Below are positions 34,802 to 42,291 of a DNA stretch of 64,000 nucleotides, piece after piece. The stretch covers positions 186,001 through 250,000 of the forward strand of contig CAKSTR010000006.1 of assembly GCA_934500835.1 (NCBI GenBank), written 5' to 3'. The stretch comes from an uncultured Paracoccaceae bacterium (GTDB taxonomy: Bacteria; Pseudomonadota; Alphaproteobacteria; Rhodobacterales; Rhodobacteraceae). The notes below the pieces were generated by a model, which saw nothing but the letters and a program-made list of their open reading frames with translations, had not been told where the DNA came from and made no database searches. The position numbers were made by a program, and so were the translations under genes. How positions within the stretch are numbered: the first letter of the stretch is position 1; the number at the start of each line of letters is the position of its first letter.

Positions 34802-35694
34802 GCGATCTTGTGGCCTTCGGCCAGAAGGCGCGCGTGCAGGTGGCGGATATGGGCCGGACCCACCTCGCAGCATCCGCCGACAATGGTGGCGCCTTGCGCG
34901 ATCCAGCGCAGGGCAAAGGCGGTATAGGCCTCGGGCGTCAGGTCGTGGCGGGCGCAATAGGCGGGGGCGTGATCGCCTTCGGGCAAGGGCAGGCCGGTGA
35001 TTTCGGAGAACCCGTTGGCATAGGCCCCGAACGGCAGGCCAAGCGGGCGCAGCGCCTCCATCGCGGCTTCCATCGCCTCGGGCAGCGAGCAATTCGCCAG
35101 AACGGCGGCGGCAGGCGCCTCTTGCAGCACATCGGCCAGAGCCGAGACCGGCTCGCCCGAGCGCAGCAACTTGCCGTCGCGGTCATTCACCGAGACCGAC
35201 AGCCAGACCGGCTTGCCCGCCGCCTGCGCGCCGCGCAGCGCCCCGCGGGCCAGATCCAGCGAAGAGATCGTCTCGATAAGGATCACATCGACATGCGGGC
35301 CAAGGATGCGGGCTTTTTCGGCGTAAAGCGGCTCGGAAACCGCGACCGGAGGGGTCAGGTCCGGGCGGTAGCTTTCACCCAACGGCCCCATCGAACCCGC
35401 GATCCGCCCGCGCCCGGCCTGCGCCACGGCCTCATGCGCCTCGGCCAGCGCGCGCAGGTGCAGGGCGTGATACAGGCCGTCCAGTCCATGCGGCTGCAGC
35501 CGGTCATGCAGGATGTTGTAGGTGTTGGCCGTGGCGATGCTGGCCCCGGCGGCGAAGTAATCGTCATGGATCGCCTTCACCAGCCCGGGATGGTCCAGCA
35601 TCACCCGCGTCGCCCAAAGCGGGCCGGGATCGCTGCCGGCGCGGGCAATCAGTTCCTGGCCCATGCCGCCATCAAGAAGGGTGATCTCTGCCAT
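34798..35694 (-). CDS. Homocysteine S-methyltransferase family protein
   Basis: A 298-aa zinc methyltransferase of the MmuM/betaine-homocysteine type. It opens ITLLDGGMGQELIARAG, the family N-terminus, and carries the zinc-binding Cys residues in VLANCSLPEAM and IVGGCCEVGPAHIR. It lacks cobalamin domains, so it is not full MetH. The methyl donor may be S-methylmethionine, betaine or another methyl compound. It lies 50 bp after the GFA gene and overlaps the pseudouridine synthase gene by four bases. The operon also encodes methionine-sulfoxide and glutathione functions. Confidence 0.88.
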   Translation of the reverse strand: MAEITLLDGGMGQELIARAGSDPGPLWATRVMLDHPGLVKAIHDDYFAAGASIATANTYNILHDRLQPHGLDGLYHALHLRALAEAHEAVAQAGRGRIAGSMGPLGESYRPDLTPPVAVSEPLYAEKARILGPHVDVILIETISSLDLARGALRGAQAAGKPVWLSVSVNDRDGKLLRSGEPVSALADVLQEAPAAAVLANCSLPEAMEAAMEALRPLGLPFGAYANGFSEITGLPLPEGDHAPAYCARHDLTPEAYTAFALRWIAQGATIVGGCCEVGPAHIRHLHARLLAEGHKIA

Positions 35695-35744
35695 GTTCGC
35701 CTCCTGCCATCCGCGGGCCAGCTAGACCCGGGGCATGCGGAAGA

Positions 35745-36524
35745 TCAAGGGTCGGGTTCAAAGCCGTCGAATTGCGGCAAGCCGTCGGTCAGATCATAGT
35801 AGTCGCCCTTGTCGGCCACAAAGATATGGGCGGCAAGGCGCCCGCCGGTGGGGTTTTCAATGCAACCCGCCTCGACCGAGAAAGACCCGTCCGCCGCCCG
35901 GAAAAACAGCGACGAGGCGCAGGTCGGGCAGAAGCCGCGCCGCCCGCCCTGCGGGGTGACATATTCGGCCAGATGACGCGATTGCCAGTGCAGGTCCGGC
36001 TCATGCGCGTCGAAGCTGGCGGCATAGTGGCCGCTGGTCTTGCGGCATTGTGTGCAATGGCAGGCGGTGACCTCGCCCATCGGGCCGGGCAGGGTGAAGC
36101 GGTTTGCGCCGCAAAGACATGCGCCGCGCAGGGTCGCGGGCGCGGCGGTCAACCGCGGTGGCGCCCCCTGTGCGGGATCGTAGTAGTCACCGGCATCCTT
36201 GTGATAGATGCTTTGCGCCACATGCAGCCCGGTCGGCCCATCCAGCGCACCGGCGGCGAAGGAGATCGTCGGCTCCCCATCCATCTGCCACAACAAAAAG
36301 CTGCTGCATTCGCGGCAGAAGCCGCGGTTGGCGGTCGGGCTGGCGCGATACCATGCCAGCCCGTCGTCGCGGGTGATGCGCAAATCCTCGCGCGGGACCG
36401 AGCTGGCCGCCCAGAAATGCCCCGATTGCTTGCGGCACTGGGTGCAATGGCAATCGACCACCGGGCGCAAGGGGGCGTCGGTCTCGAAGGTCACGGCGCC
36501 GCACAGACAGGATGCGCGGTGCAT
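35745..36524 (-). CDS. Protein with two tandem GFA (glutathione-dependent formaldehyde-activating-like) domains
   Basis: A 259-aa protein in which the ~120-aa GFA/CENP-V fold occurs twice. Each copy keeps the complete zinc-binding set CxC...CxCxxC...CxxC: C6, C8, C25, C27, C30, C70, C73 in the first, and C136, C138, C155, C157, C160, C199, C202 in the second. Most GFA proteins are single-domain, so this is a duplication fused in one chain. The reaction is uncertain; Gfa was named for adding glutathione to formaldehyde. The ATG at 36524 overlaps the stop of the Met-sulfoxide reductase gene. Confidence 0.9.
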   Translation of the reverse strand: MHRASCLCGAVTFETDAPLRPVVDCHCTQCRKQSGHFWAASSVPREDLRITRDDGLAWYRASPTANRGFCRECSSFLLWQMDGEPTISFAAGALDGPTGLHVAQSIYHKDAGDYYDPAQGAPPRLTAAPATLRGACLCGANRFTLPGPMGEVTACHCTQCRKTSGHYAASFDAHEPDLHWQSRHLAEYVTPQGGRRGFCPTCASSLFFRAADGSFSVEAGCIENPTGGRLAAHIFVADKGDYYDLTDGLPQFDGFEPDP

Positions 36525-36976
36525 CAGGCGGCATCCCTGAACACGGTGGCAAGCAGGGGTACAAGCCACTCCTCATCCGCGCGGGTGAAGGCGGCGGGGC
36601 TGTTGCTGTCCAGATCGAGGACGCCGAGAAGGTCGCCCTTGCCGTTCCACACCGGCAGCACCAGTTCCGACCGGGTCGATGACGAACAGGCGATATGGCC
36701 CGCGAAAGCCTCGACATCCGGCACATTCTGTATCTGGCCAGTGCGGGCGCAGGCGCCACAGACCCCGCGCGAGAAGGGGATGACAAGGCAGCCGTGGCCG
36801 CCCTGATACGGGCCGATCTTCAGCAATTCGGGGCCGACCACGCGGTAAAAGCCGGTCCAGTCCGACAACGGGTGCCTTGCGTGAATCTCGCAGGCCAGGG
36901 TCGCCATAAGGGCTACGGCATCGGTCTCGCCATGGGTCAGGGCAAGGATGTCCCTGGAGGCTTCGGCATAGTCCAT
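36524..36976 (-). CDS. Free methionine-(R)-sulfoxide reductase (GAF fold)
   Basis: A 150-aa GAF-domain enzyme that reduces free Met-R-sulfoxide with thioredoxin. The three catalytic cysteines are C63 (GHGCLVI), C73 (RGVCGACA) and C97 (GHIACSSSTRSE). Their 10- and 24-residue spacing equals that of the characterised E. coli enzyme (84, 94, 118). LSDWTGFYRV and DLDSNSPAAF are also typical. The gene starts directly at the stop of the gamma-glutamyltransferase gene, and its own stop overlaps the GFA start by one base. Confidence 0.93.
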   Translation of the reverse strand: MDYAEASRDILALTHGETDAVALMATLACEIHARHPLSDWTGFYRVVGPELLKIGPYQGGHGCLVIPFSRGVCGACARTGQIQNVPDVEAFAGHIACSSSTRSELVLPVWNGKGDLLGVLDLDSNSPAAFTRADEEWLVPLLATVFRDAA

Positions 36977-38551
36977 TCAATACCCCAATGCGCAGCCGTC
37001 TTTCCGCGGGTCAGAGGCCCCGGTCAGGGTGCCGCCCTCATCGATCAGGATGGCCTGAGCGCCGCCCAGGGGTATTGCGGGAATCGACACCGAATGTCCC
37101 ATCCGCGCCAATGCTTCACGCACTTCGGCGCTGTAGCCGCGTTCAACCTCCAACCCTTCGAACCCGGCAAAGCTGCGCGGGGCGTCGATGGCGGCCTGAG
37201 GGTCCATGCCGAAATCGACCAGATTCGAGACGAAGCGGGCATGACCGCAGGGTTGGTAGGCCCCGCCCATCACGCCGAAGGGCATGGTGACGCGGCCGTT
37301 CTGGCGGAGCATGCCGGGGATGATGGTGTGCATCGGGCGCTTGCCGCCGGCGGCCTCATTGGGGTGGCCTTCGGTCAGGGTAAAGCCCGCGCCGCGGTTC
37401 TGGAAGTTGATGCCGAAGCGGTCCGAGGCAAGGCCCGCGCCAAAACCCCAGAAGATCGAATAGATCAGCGAGATCGCCATCCTGTCGCGGTCCACCACGG
37501 TCAGATAGACGGTCTCCTTGTGCATGGCTTCGGTCAGCGGGGCAGGATCGGCCATCGCGCGAGACGGGTCGATCAGTGTGGCCAGCCGGTCGGCCGTGTC
37601 CTGCGACAGCATGTGATCCAGCCGCAGCGTAGGATCGGCGATGAAACGATCGCGCGCGTCGTAGGCCAGCTTGGCGGCCTCGGCCTCGATATGCGCGCGA
37701 TGAGCGCCGCCGGGGGACATCGCCCGAAGGTCGAAGCGTTTCAAAATGTTGAGTAGCAGGATCGCGGTGGCGCCCTGCCCGTTGGGCGGATGCTCCAGAA
37801 GTTCCAGCCCGCCATAGGTGCCCGCGATTGGCTGCGTGTAGTTGCAAGAGGTCGCCGCCAGATCGTCCAGCGTATGACAGCCGCCAAGGGCGCGCAGCGA
37901 GGCGATCATGTCCTCGGCCACCTCGCCTTCGTAAAAGCCCTTGCGTCCCTGATGCGCGATGCGGCGCAGGACTTCGGCCTGCAGGGGGTTGCGGAATACC
38001 TCGCCAATCCGCGGCGCCCGGCCGTCAAAGCTGTAAATCTCACGCGCGCGGCCTTGCAGCACGGGCAGATCGTCGGCCCAGTCAAAGGCGGTGCGGGGGG
38101 CGACAGGCACGCCCTCCTCGGCGCAGGTGATGGCGGGGGCGAGGAGACGTGACCAGTCCAGCCGGCCATGATCGGCGTGCAGCCGGCAGAAGGCGTCGAT
38201 TGCGCCGGGCAGAGTGACCGGCAAAATGCCATGGATCGGCATGCTTGCGTGGCCCTGCGCGCGGATGGCTTCGGCAGAAAGCGCGGCAGGGGCGCGGCCC
38301 GAACCGTTCAGCGCCAGCACATCCTCGGTTCCGGCGGGTTTCAAGAGGACGAAGCAATCGCCGCCGATGCCGCACATCTGGGGTTCGGCAATCCCAAGGA
38401 CAAAGGCGGCGGCGATGGCGGCATCCACCGCATTGCCGCCGGCGCGCAGGGTCTCGACAGCCGTCAGGCTGGCCAGCGGATGCGAGGTGGCGGCCATGCC
38501 GTTCAGGGCGTGGACGGTGGATCGGCCGGGCAGGTGGAAATCGCGCATCAT
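36977..38551 (-). CDS. ggt: Gamma-glutamyltransferase family protein
   Basis: A 524-aa N-terminal-nucleophile hydrolase that cleaves gamma-glutamyl bonds of glutathione and related compounds. The precursor must self-cut before a Thr; this is the Thr of KETVYLTVVD near residue 346, aligned with the TTHxSVVD nucleophile. Other marks are GGNAVDAAIAAAFVLGI, CGIGGDCFVLL, HPPNGQGATAI and PFGVMGGAYQPCGH. I see no signal peptide, so it may be cytoplasmic, as in the YwrD branch. Two tandem ATGs (38551, 38548) follow GGGAGA. It is first in a five-gene operon. Confidence 0.9.
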   Translation of the reverse strand: MMRDFHLPGRSTVHALNGMAATSHPLASLTAVETLRAGGNAVDAAIAAAFVLGIAEPQMCGIGGDCFVLLKPAGTEDVLALNGSGRAPAALSAEAIRAQGHASMPIHGILPVTLPGAIDAFCRLHADHGRLDWSRLLAPAITCAEEGVPVAPRTAFDWADDLPVLQGRAREIYSFDGRAPRIGEVFRNPLQAEVLRRIAHQGRKGFYEGEVAEDMIASLRALGGCHTLDDLAATSCNYTQPIAGTYGGLELLEHPPNGQGATAILLLNILKRFDLRAMSPGGAHRAHIEAEAAKLAYDARDRFIADPTLRLDHMLSQDTADRLATLIDPSRAMADPAPLTEAMHKETVYLTVVDRDRMAISLIYSIFWGFGAGLASDRFGINFQNRGAGFTLTEGHPNEAAGGKRPMHTIIPGMLRQNGRVTMPFGVMGGAYQPCGHARFVSNLVDFGMDPQAAIDAPRSFAGFEGLEVERGYSAEVREALARMGHSVSIPAIPLGGAQAILIDEGGTLTGASDPRKDGCALGY

Positions 38552-38980
38552 TGTCTCCCTCTCGACCCGCAGCCTAGCTGGCACCGGCCGCCGGAGGAAG
38601 CGGGGCATTGGTATCTGAGGGACGCTCCGGCCAATCCGCTTGCGTCCGGGGTGTCGTTGCCGGTGTCCGCGAAATGCGGCGGCTATACAGGAGTGCGGGT
38701 AGGGGAGGGAGAAAGCGCGACAGCCTGTTCGCGCACTACGGATCGCTACGGACCGGAGGAGCAAAAGGCACCTGGCGAGTCCGGCGATTTCCGTTGGAGA
38801 ACCGCTTTCGCGACGGTGTACGAACCTCGGCGCCGGAACTGGGTGGGGGCTGTTGATCCCGGCGCCGAGGTGAAGCCTTATGCAGCTACAGGACCCATAT
38901 TGGATGTTCGCGCGGGCAGATTTAGGGGGAAAAGATGGCAAGATCGCGCCACTTCCCACAAGGGCGAAACAATGCAGGGT
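38552..38980. other. Gene-free stretch with one strong hairpin
   Basis: This 429-bp gap upstream of ggt and downstream of the anti-sigma gene has no convincing coding frame; short frames use codons such as CTA and TTA that neighbours avoid. It contains a 12-bp perfect stem, CCTCGGCGCCGG (38825-38836) with its complement at 38859-38870, enclosing 22 nt. The stem could end a small RNA or protect a transcript end. The ggt promoter must lie on the left side, but I could not identify it. Confidence 0.5.
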
Positions 38981-39436
38981 TCAGCCGCAGGATCGTTCAG
39001 CAGGCAGGGAGAAGCTGAGGCGATTCAGGCCGTCAGCCCGTTCGTAACGCAGCGTCCGGCACAGGGTCCGAATCAGGTGCCAACCAAACCCCCCTTCAGA
39101 CAGGTCCGAGGGATCGGGCGGCTGGCCCGCCGGCGCCTGCCCCCCGGGCATCGCGGCGCCCTCATCTTCAACCTGGCAATGCAGCAGGCCATCGCCCAGC
39201 GACAGCGTCAGCAGGATCAGCCCGCTGCCCTGCGCATAGGCATGTTCGACGACATTGTTCAGCACTTCGGCCAGCACGATCTCGGCCGTGCTGCGATCCT
39301 CGGCCATCAGAAGCGACAGGGGCGGCAGGGAGAAGGCCTGATGCAAGCCATCGCGCACGGACCGGCTGTCGGCCTGCAGACGGATCCGGGCTTCCCGCGT
39401 CGGGTCGCCGGAGGGGGCGGACCCGTCAGCCCACAT
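38981..39436 (-). CDS. Anti-sigma regulatory factor, RsbW-like serine kinase (HATPase)
   Basis: A 151-aa protein of the GHKL ATPase fold. The N-box reads EIVLAEVLNNVVEHA (52-66), the G1-type Asp is in VEDEG (89-93), and the G2-type loop is GGFGWHLIRTL (115-125). RsbW-type proteins hold a sigma factor or output protein and phosphorylate a STAS antagonist. The partner STAS gene lies immediately upstream and overlaps by 11 bp. No phosphatase or sigma gene is nearby, so the target is unknown. Confidence 0.88.
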   Translation of the reverse strand: MWADGSAPSGDPTREARIRLQADSRSVRDGLHQAFSLPPLSLLMAEDRSTAEIVLAEVLNNVVEHAYAQGSGLILLTLSLGDGLLHCQVEDEGAAMPGGQAPAGQPPDPSDLSEGGFGWHLIRTLCRTLRYERADGLNRLSFSLPAERSCG

Positions 39437-39761
39437 TCCGCAGGCCTTCCTCCAACGCCTGATGGATGGTGAACACCGAATCCATCCGTGTCAGGCGAAA
39501 GACCTTGTCCACGGTGGCAGTCAGGCCTGCCAGTTCCAGCCGGCGATCGGGTGCCAGCAGCTTCATCACCGCAACCACGGCACCAAGCCCCGACGAATCA
39601 AGAAAACACACCTCGGACAGGTCAAGGATGACGCGCTGGCTGGACGCCTGGAGCAGATCGCGCATCCGTTCCTTGAACTGAATCGCGCCGGTTGCGTCGA
39701 TCCGGCTTTCGGCGACACGGATCACAAGCGTGGTACCGTTCATGGCCGATTTGAGTTGCAT
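39426..39761 (-). CDS. STAS-domain anti-sigma factor antagonist
   Basis: A 111-aa RsbV/SpoIIAA-like protein. FLDSSGLGAVVAVM at 54-67 contains the phosphorylatable Ser (56 or 57) in the DSSG loop, and the preceding strand is RVILDLSEVC. In its unphosphorylated form such a protein would sequester the neighbouring anti-sigma kinase. The gene is upstream of and overlaps that kinase gene, giving a compact partner-switch pair. It follows hspQ by 71 bp on the same strand. Confidence 0.9.
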   Translation of the reverse strand: MQLKSAMNGTTLVIRVAESRIDATGAIQFKERMRDLLQASSQRVILDLSEVCFLDSSGLGAVVAVMKLLAPDRRLELAGLTATVDKVFRLTRMDSVFTIHQALEEGLRNVG

Positions 39762-39832
39762 GGCCTTCCCCTTGTTGCGGCGTTGCGCAACTCTAGGAGA
39801 CAGGGGTTAGCAACAGGTAAGCGGGACTCCGA

Positions 39833-40159
39833 TCAGTTCAGCTGGAACTGAAGGGGATAGATGCCATCCTCGAAATCGCCGAAAAGATCGCCCAGGTCGG
39901 GATGGTCGACCGGCTCTCCGGTCTCGTCCGGCACAAGGTTCTGCTCGGACACATAGGCGACGTAATAGCTTTGGTCGTTCTCGGCCAGGAGGTGATAGAA
40001 GGGCTGGTCCTTGGACGGGCGGCTGTCTTCGGGGATGTTCTGGTACCACTCTTCGGTGTTCGAGAACATGGCATCGACGTCGAAGACCACACCGCGGAAG
40101 GGGTGCTTCCGATGACGAAGGACCTGACCGATATGATACTTGGCTTCAGTCTTGAACAT
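39833..40159 (-). CDS. hspQ: Heat shock protein HspQ
   Basis: A 108-aa small beta-barrel protein. It opens AKYHIGQVLRHRKHPFRGVVFDVDAMF and includes EEWYQNIPEDSRPSKDQPFYH, both hallmarks of the HspQ/YccV family, which in enterobacteria acts as a Lon specificity enhancer and binds hemimethylated DNA. Length is standard. It is divergent from the SLT lipoprotein gene; the 224-bp gap between them should hold both promoters, but no heat-shock-type -35/-10 pair was clear enough to call. Confidence 0.94.
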   Translation of the reverse strand: MFKTEAKYHIGQVLRHRKHPFRGVVFDVDAMFSNTEEWYQNIPEDSRPSKDQPFYHLLAENDQSYYVAYVSEQNLVPDETGEPVDHPDLGDLFGDFEDGIYPLQFQLN

Positions 40160-40383
40160 GACACTCAGTCCCCCGACTGCGTTTAGTAAACTCTTGGCCC
40201 AGTCCTGTCCATCTGCGCGGCGGGCGCGAAAAGAAACAGTTTGTGGACCGCTGAGTCACAGTCGGATCGCGGCCGATATCCGCCTTTCTCGCGGATTCCT
40301 GATCAAAGGGTCGATTTTCCACAGTTTTCCTCGGCCCCGCTTTCGGCTAGACTGGCCGCAAAACAAGAATGCACGAGGGGCAG

Positions 40384-40971
40384 ATGAGCAGGTTTCTCCG
40401 TGCGTCCGTTCTGTTGCTGTTGCTGGCCGCCTGCGGCGGCGGCAGCCGTCAGTATGAGGCGCCACGCCAGCTGGACGACGCTTGCGCGATCATCCGGGAG
40501 CGGCCGCACTACCTGCGGGCCATGAAGGCGACCGAGCGGAAATGGGGTGTGCCGATCCATGTCCAGATGGCGATCATCCATCAGGAATCGAAGTTCATCG
40601 GCAATGCGCAGACCCCGCATCGCTGGGCGCTTGGCGTGATCCCGATGGGCCGGCAAAGCACGGCCTACGGCTACAGTCAGGCGCTGAACGGCACCTGGGA
40701 GGAGTATCAGCAGTCCGAAGGCGGCCGGCGCTCCAAGCGCGACGACATCAGCGACGCGACCGATTTCATGGGCTGGTACATGACCGAGACGACCCGCAAG
40801 CTGGGCGTGCCGCTGGACGATGCGCAGGGGCAGTACCTGGCCTATCACGAGGGCCGCACCGGCTATGCCAACCAGTCCTATCTGGCCAAGCCCTGGCTGG
40901 TCGAGGTGGCCGCCAAGGTGGGGCGGCGCTCGGACATGTATCGCACGCAATTGGCGGGCTGCGGCAGATAG
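40384..40971 (+). CDS. Lytic-transglycosylase-like (SLT domain) lipoprotein
   Basis: A 195-aa exported protein. The signal peptide ends in the lipobox LLAAC with Cys 17 as lipid-acceptor. The lysozyme-like domain contains IIHQESKFIG with the catalytic Glu 68, GYSQALNGTWEEYQ, and YLAYHEGRTGY near the C-terminus. It presumably cleaves peptidoglycan glycan strands at the outer-membrane inner face. The start at 40384 places the lipobox correctly. A dispersed 71-bp repeat follows its stop. Confidence 0.88.
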   Translation: MSRFLRASVLLLLLAACGGGSRQYEAPRQLDDACAIIRERPHYLRAMKATERKWGVPIHVQMAIIHQESKFIGNAQTPHRWALGVIPMGRQSTAYGYSQALNGTWEEYQQSEGGRRSKRDDISDATDFMGWYMTETTRKLGVPLDDAQGQYLAYHEGRTGYANQSYLAKPWLVEVAAKVGRRSDMYRTQLAGCGR

Positions 40972-40994
40972 CGCACCCGGTCAGGCAGGTCCCC

Positions 40995-41065
40995 TCTGGC
41001 CGGCGGCTGGAGGGGCTTTGCACCCCTCCAGACCTCCCCGCAGGATATTTGCGCCAAAGTGAAGG
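40995..41065 (+). repeat. 71-bp dispersed intergenic repeat, copy 1
   Basis: This element lies between the convergent SLT and lolA genes. A reverse-complement copy at 46797-46867 differs at only about three positions. Within it CTGGAGGGG and CCCCTCCAG form a 9-bp hairpin with a TTTGCA-type loop, followed by CCCCGCAGGATATTT and CCAAAGTGAAGG. It looks like a family-specific repeated extragenic element rather than a terminator. Confidence 0.85.
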
Positions 41066-41125
41066 GGCGGAACCGGGTCTGATATGTCAGGGCCGCGGAC
41101 CTTGGGATCGCAGCCCGATGCGGGG

Positions 41126-41728
41126 TCAAAGACCGCGCTTGTCCTTTTCGCGGGTGATCGAGAACATCCCGTCGCCGAGATTGCCGCCCTTCTTCATCTC
41201 GCCCAGGATCACCGTGGTTTGCTGACCAAGGTCATCGGTGATCACCCATTGCCGCAACTCCACCGGCTTGTCCGAGAACACCAGCTCGATCGTGCCGTAT
41301 TCGGGATGCTCGGGGTCCTGTGCCTTTACGCGGGTCGAGGTGGCATCGGCCTTGTGGCCCACCACCATCTTGGCTTTGGCCAGATCGATGTTGGCGGCAA
41401 GGATCAGGTTCAGCGGCGTGCGCTTCAGAGGATACTGCTCGGGCGGGACGTTCGACTTGGCATCGAAGATCGCCACCTGCTGACCGCCGGCCAGCACCAG
41501 CGACTTGTCCGGCGGGTTGTATTCGAAGCGCACCCGTCCGGGACGCTTGATGAAGATCCTGCCGGTCGAGACCGACCCGTCCGCGTTTACCTGCGTGAAG
41601 TCGGCCTCGACCGTGGTCAGACCGTTCAGGTATTTCGACAGGGTACCAAGCGAAAGCTTTTCGGCCATGGCGGGGGCCGAAAGGGCCAGCAGGGCAACGG
41701 GGGCGAGGAACAGGGTTCTGCGGTTCAT
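41126..41728 (-). CDS. lolA: Outer-membrane lipoprotein carrier protein LolA
   Basis: A 200-aa periplasmic chaperone that carries lipoproteins from LolCDE to the outer membrane. It has a 22-residue signal peptide (ending PAMA-E), then VEADFTQVNADGSVSTGRIFIKRPG, RVRFEYNPP and VAIFDAKSNV, the standard LolA blocks. The start at 41728 begins the signal peptide MNRRTLFLAP. It is the last gene of a minus-strand set with the half-size DMT protein and ftsK. Confidence 0.93.
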   Translation of the reverse strand: MNRRTLFLAPVALLALSAPAMAEKLSLGTLSKYLNGLTTVEADFTQVNADGSVSTGRIFIKRPGRVRFEYNPPDKSLVLAGGQQVAIFDAKSNVPPEQYPLKRTPLNLILAANIDLAKAKMVVGHKADATSTRVKAQDPEHPEYGTIELVFSDKPVELRQWVITDDLGQQTTVILGEMKKGGNLGDGMFSITREKDKRGL

Positions 41729-41837
41729 GCGGTGAATATAAGTCACTCCGCCGCCTGCGGAAATCCCTGTTGCAAATGGCTCGCGGGTTTGTGCCGGGGG
41801 CGTGAGGGGCGAGGGCGGTGCGATCCATGATCCACCT

Positions 41838-42269
41838 TTAGTTAAGTGCAACCATGATTGCACCGGCAGCGATCATGCCGACTCCGGTCCAGGCAGCGGG
41901 CGACAACCTTTCGCCCAGAAAGACCGCCGCGACAATGGCGACAATAACCACGCTGAGTTTGTCGATCGGGGCGACCTGCGCCGCCTGCCCCAGTTTCAAC
42001 GCGCGGAAATAGCTGAGCCAGGAAAGGCCCGTCGCCGCACCGGACAGTGCAAGGAACACCCATGTCCGCCCCGAGACGGTTGCGGGATCCTGCCATTGCC
42101 CGGTTGCCACCACGATGGCCGCCGCAATCAGCAGGATCACAATGGTGCGGATCACGGTGGCAAAGTCGGAGTTGATATTCTCGATCCCGATCTTGGCGAA
42201 GATCGCGGTCAACGCCGCGAAGCCCGCCGAGAGCAGGGCCCAGACCTGCCAATGATCGAATAGCTTCAT
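41838..42269 (-). CDS. Half-size EamA/DMT membrane protein
   Basis: A 143-aa protein with about five hydrophobic helices, equal to one EamA repeat: FAALTAIFAKIGIENINSDF, LSWLSYFRALKLGQAAQVAPID and VFLGERLSPAAWTGVGMI. The last two are the conserved C-terminal EamA sequence. Single-repeat DMT proteins act as dimers. The start at 42269 gives full coverage of helix 1. It lies 22 bp after ftsK and about 110 bp before lolA. Substrate unknown. Confidence 0.85.
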   Translation of the reverse strand: MKLFDHWQVWALLSAGFAALTAIFAKIGIENINSDFATVIRTIVILLIAAAIVVATGQWQDPATVSGRTWVFLALSGAATGLSWLSYFRALKLGQAAQVAPIDKLSVVIVAIVAAVFLGERLSPAAWTGVGMIAAGAIMVALN

Positions 42270-42291
42270 CGCCGCCCCCGGTTTGTGGTCT

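Noticed and set aside
38935..39018. A 27-codon frame after GGGGGAAAAG at 38935
   Set aside because: Too short and basic-rich without family match; it also runs into the anti-sigma gene.
38880..39047. A 55-codon frame starting after GAGGTG at 38880 on the plus strand
   Set aside because: It has a passable ribosome-binding site but uses CTA, TTA and similar codons avoided by neighbours, runs antisense into the anti-sigma gene and resembles nothing known to me.
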